Shown: positions 63,274 to 64,000 of the stretch, one piece after another
Position numbering within the stretch: position 1 is the first letter of the stretch
Layout: each line of letters starts with the position of its first letter
The notes under the pieces: generated by a model
What the model saw: the letters and a program-made list of their open reading frames with translations, nothing else
Databases searched by the model: none
Told to the model about the DNA's origin: nothing
Position numbers and translations under genes: made by a program
Assembly: GCF_001542775.1 (NCBI RefSeq)
Contig: NZ_CP014145.1
Span: forward strand, 2,480,001-2,544,000
DNA length: 64,000 nt
Reading direction: 5' to 3'
Origin: Microterricola viridarii
GTDB taxonomy: Bacteria > Actinomycetota > Actinomycetes > Actinomycetales > Microbacteriaceae

Positions 63274-63839
63274 ACAAGCGCACCCTCGCAGCCCTCGGCG
63301 CGATCTTCGGCTCCGTGCTGCTCGTCCTCGGTGTCCAGCAGGCCTTCGTCGCGACCACCGCGGCCTGGACCGATCAGGTGAACTTCACCGCCCCCGTCAG
63401 CTCGGGCACTTGGACTACTCCGCAAGCACAGATCAAGTTGGACACGAAAGGCGTTGTGGTTGGCGCTGGGCCCGTCCTCACCGTGCAGCTGCAAGTACAG
63501 AATGTGAAGCCCGCCAGCGGCGCTGGCGGTCCCGTGAACACGTTGAGCACGAAGATCACCTTCCCCACCGCTGCGCTCGGGACTGCCCCCCAGATCGCTC
63601 CACCAACAGGATGGACCCTCTATGGGAGCCCAGTCACCAGTGGCACCAACCAGACGTTCGAATACCGCCGCACCATCACTGTGCCTCTGTACGGTGACAC
63701 CGGAACGATCCAATTCAAGTTCCCTCTCGCGTGCAACAAGGGGAACAAGTTCATGGTCTCCACCCTCATTGAGTCTCCGGAAGCGACGAACTCACTGACC
63801 TTTAGCGAAGAAGCACACATTCTCGGCTGGACCTGCTAG
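63270..63839 (+). CDS. Second SipW-type-signal surface protein
   Basis: A 189-residue protein with signal helix GAIFGSVLLVLGVQQAF and the segment TTAAWTDQVNFTA at 29-41, matching the first fibre protein in this operon. The mature part is beta-rich with C-terminal Cys pair (PLACNKG, LGWTC). It is cotranscribed with sipW and the LASTG protein. It may be a minor or capping subunit. Confidence 0.8.
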   Translation: MNKRTLAALGAIFGSVLLVLGVQQAFVATTAAWTDQVNFTAPVSSGTWTTPQAQIKLDTKGVVVGAGPVLTVQLQVQNVKPASGAGGPVNTLSTKITFPTAALGTAPQIAPPTGWTLYGSPVTSGTNQTFEYRRTITVPLYGDTGTIQFKFPLACNKGNKFMVSTLIESPEATNSLTFSEEAHILGWTC

Positions 63840-63934
63840 CTCGGGCGTCCTCCCCACTTTGGAGCACGCCTCGGATACGATGTTGACGCAACCGCAGCTG
63901 CGGAGCGAACAATGTTGTTGGGGGGCCAGGACAC

Positions 63935-64000
63935 GTGACCGAGAACCGGATTGCCGTTGTAATTGAGGACGACCTGGACATCCGCCAACTTCTGGCTGCA
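63935..64000 (+). CDS. Response regulator, N-terminal fragment cut by the right edge
   Basis: Only 22 codons are present: a GTG start with AGGA upstream, then RIAVVIEDDLDIRQLL, the beta-1 strand and acidic pair of a receiver domain. The remainder is outside the window. It may regulate the fibre operon next door. Confidence 0.75.
   Translation, partial: MTENRIAVVIEDDLDIRQLLAA

Overview
The window looks like a high-GC Gram-positive chromosome, most likely an actinobacterium of the Microbacteriaceae. The grounds are strong G/C third-position bias, many GTG starts, ATGA/GTGA-coupled genes, a DUF222/HNH gene, a topA-tmk-holB neighbourhood, a Tad-type secretion cluster followed by a 6C RNA, an LASTG (class E sortase-like) surface protein, mqo and an Rv2578c-like radical SAM gene. 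The genus assignment is inference.

Layout. 1-4887 (-): a peptide-type ABC transporter operon (binding protein, permease, a permease-ATPase fusion, and a second ATPase cut by the left edge). 5227-14814: a meta-cleavage catabolic cluster resembling the homoprotocatechuate (3,4-dihydroxyphenylacetate) pathway. It has hydratase, aldolase and a frameshifted ThDP enzyme, then an inward-facing EamA transporter, then a FAH-RraA fusion, a GntR regulator, a semialdehyde dehydrogenase and a ring-cleavage dioxygenase. Two near-identical palindromes in front of the two catabolic operons suggest one regulator controls both. 14815-20640: repeats, a DUF222/HNH gene, nicotinamidase, a D-Ala-D-Ala carboxypeptidase and a Gfo/Idh oxidoreductase. 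20761-25814: tRNA-Thr, two alpha/beta hydrolases, a glycosyltransferase and a secreted TAP-like hydrolase.

25863-35180 holds housekeeping holB, tmk and topA. Between holB and tmk sits a repeat-flanked P450 / 2Fe-2S ferredoxin / ferredoxin reductase set with a divergent LysR regulator. 35389-39104 is a Tad/Flp-like secretion cluster ending upstream in a 6C RNA (39229-39329, minus strand). 39714-49306: acetyl-CoA synthetase, a secreted metalloprotease with cell-wall-binding repeats, RidA, DUF4177, a bifunctional penicillin-binding protein (5' frameshift), a metallophosphoesterase and tRNA-Pro.

49842-64000: a sortase-type Ig-repeat surface protein, VanZ, a HAD phosphatase, a three-gene sensor/regulator operon, thymidine kinase, an orphan regulator, an Rv2578c-like radical SAM gene behind a double LexA-like palindrome, mqo, and a SipW/TasA-like surface-fibre operon followed by the start of a response regulator. 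Two genes (ThDP enzyme, PBP) show single-base frameshifts close to their starts, in homopolymer-like tracts, so sequence quality there should be questioned before biology is inferred.
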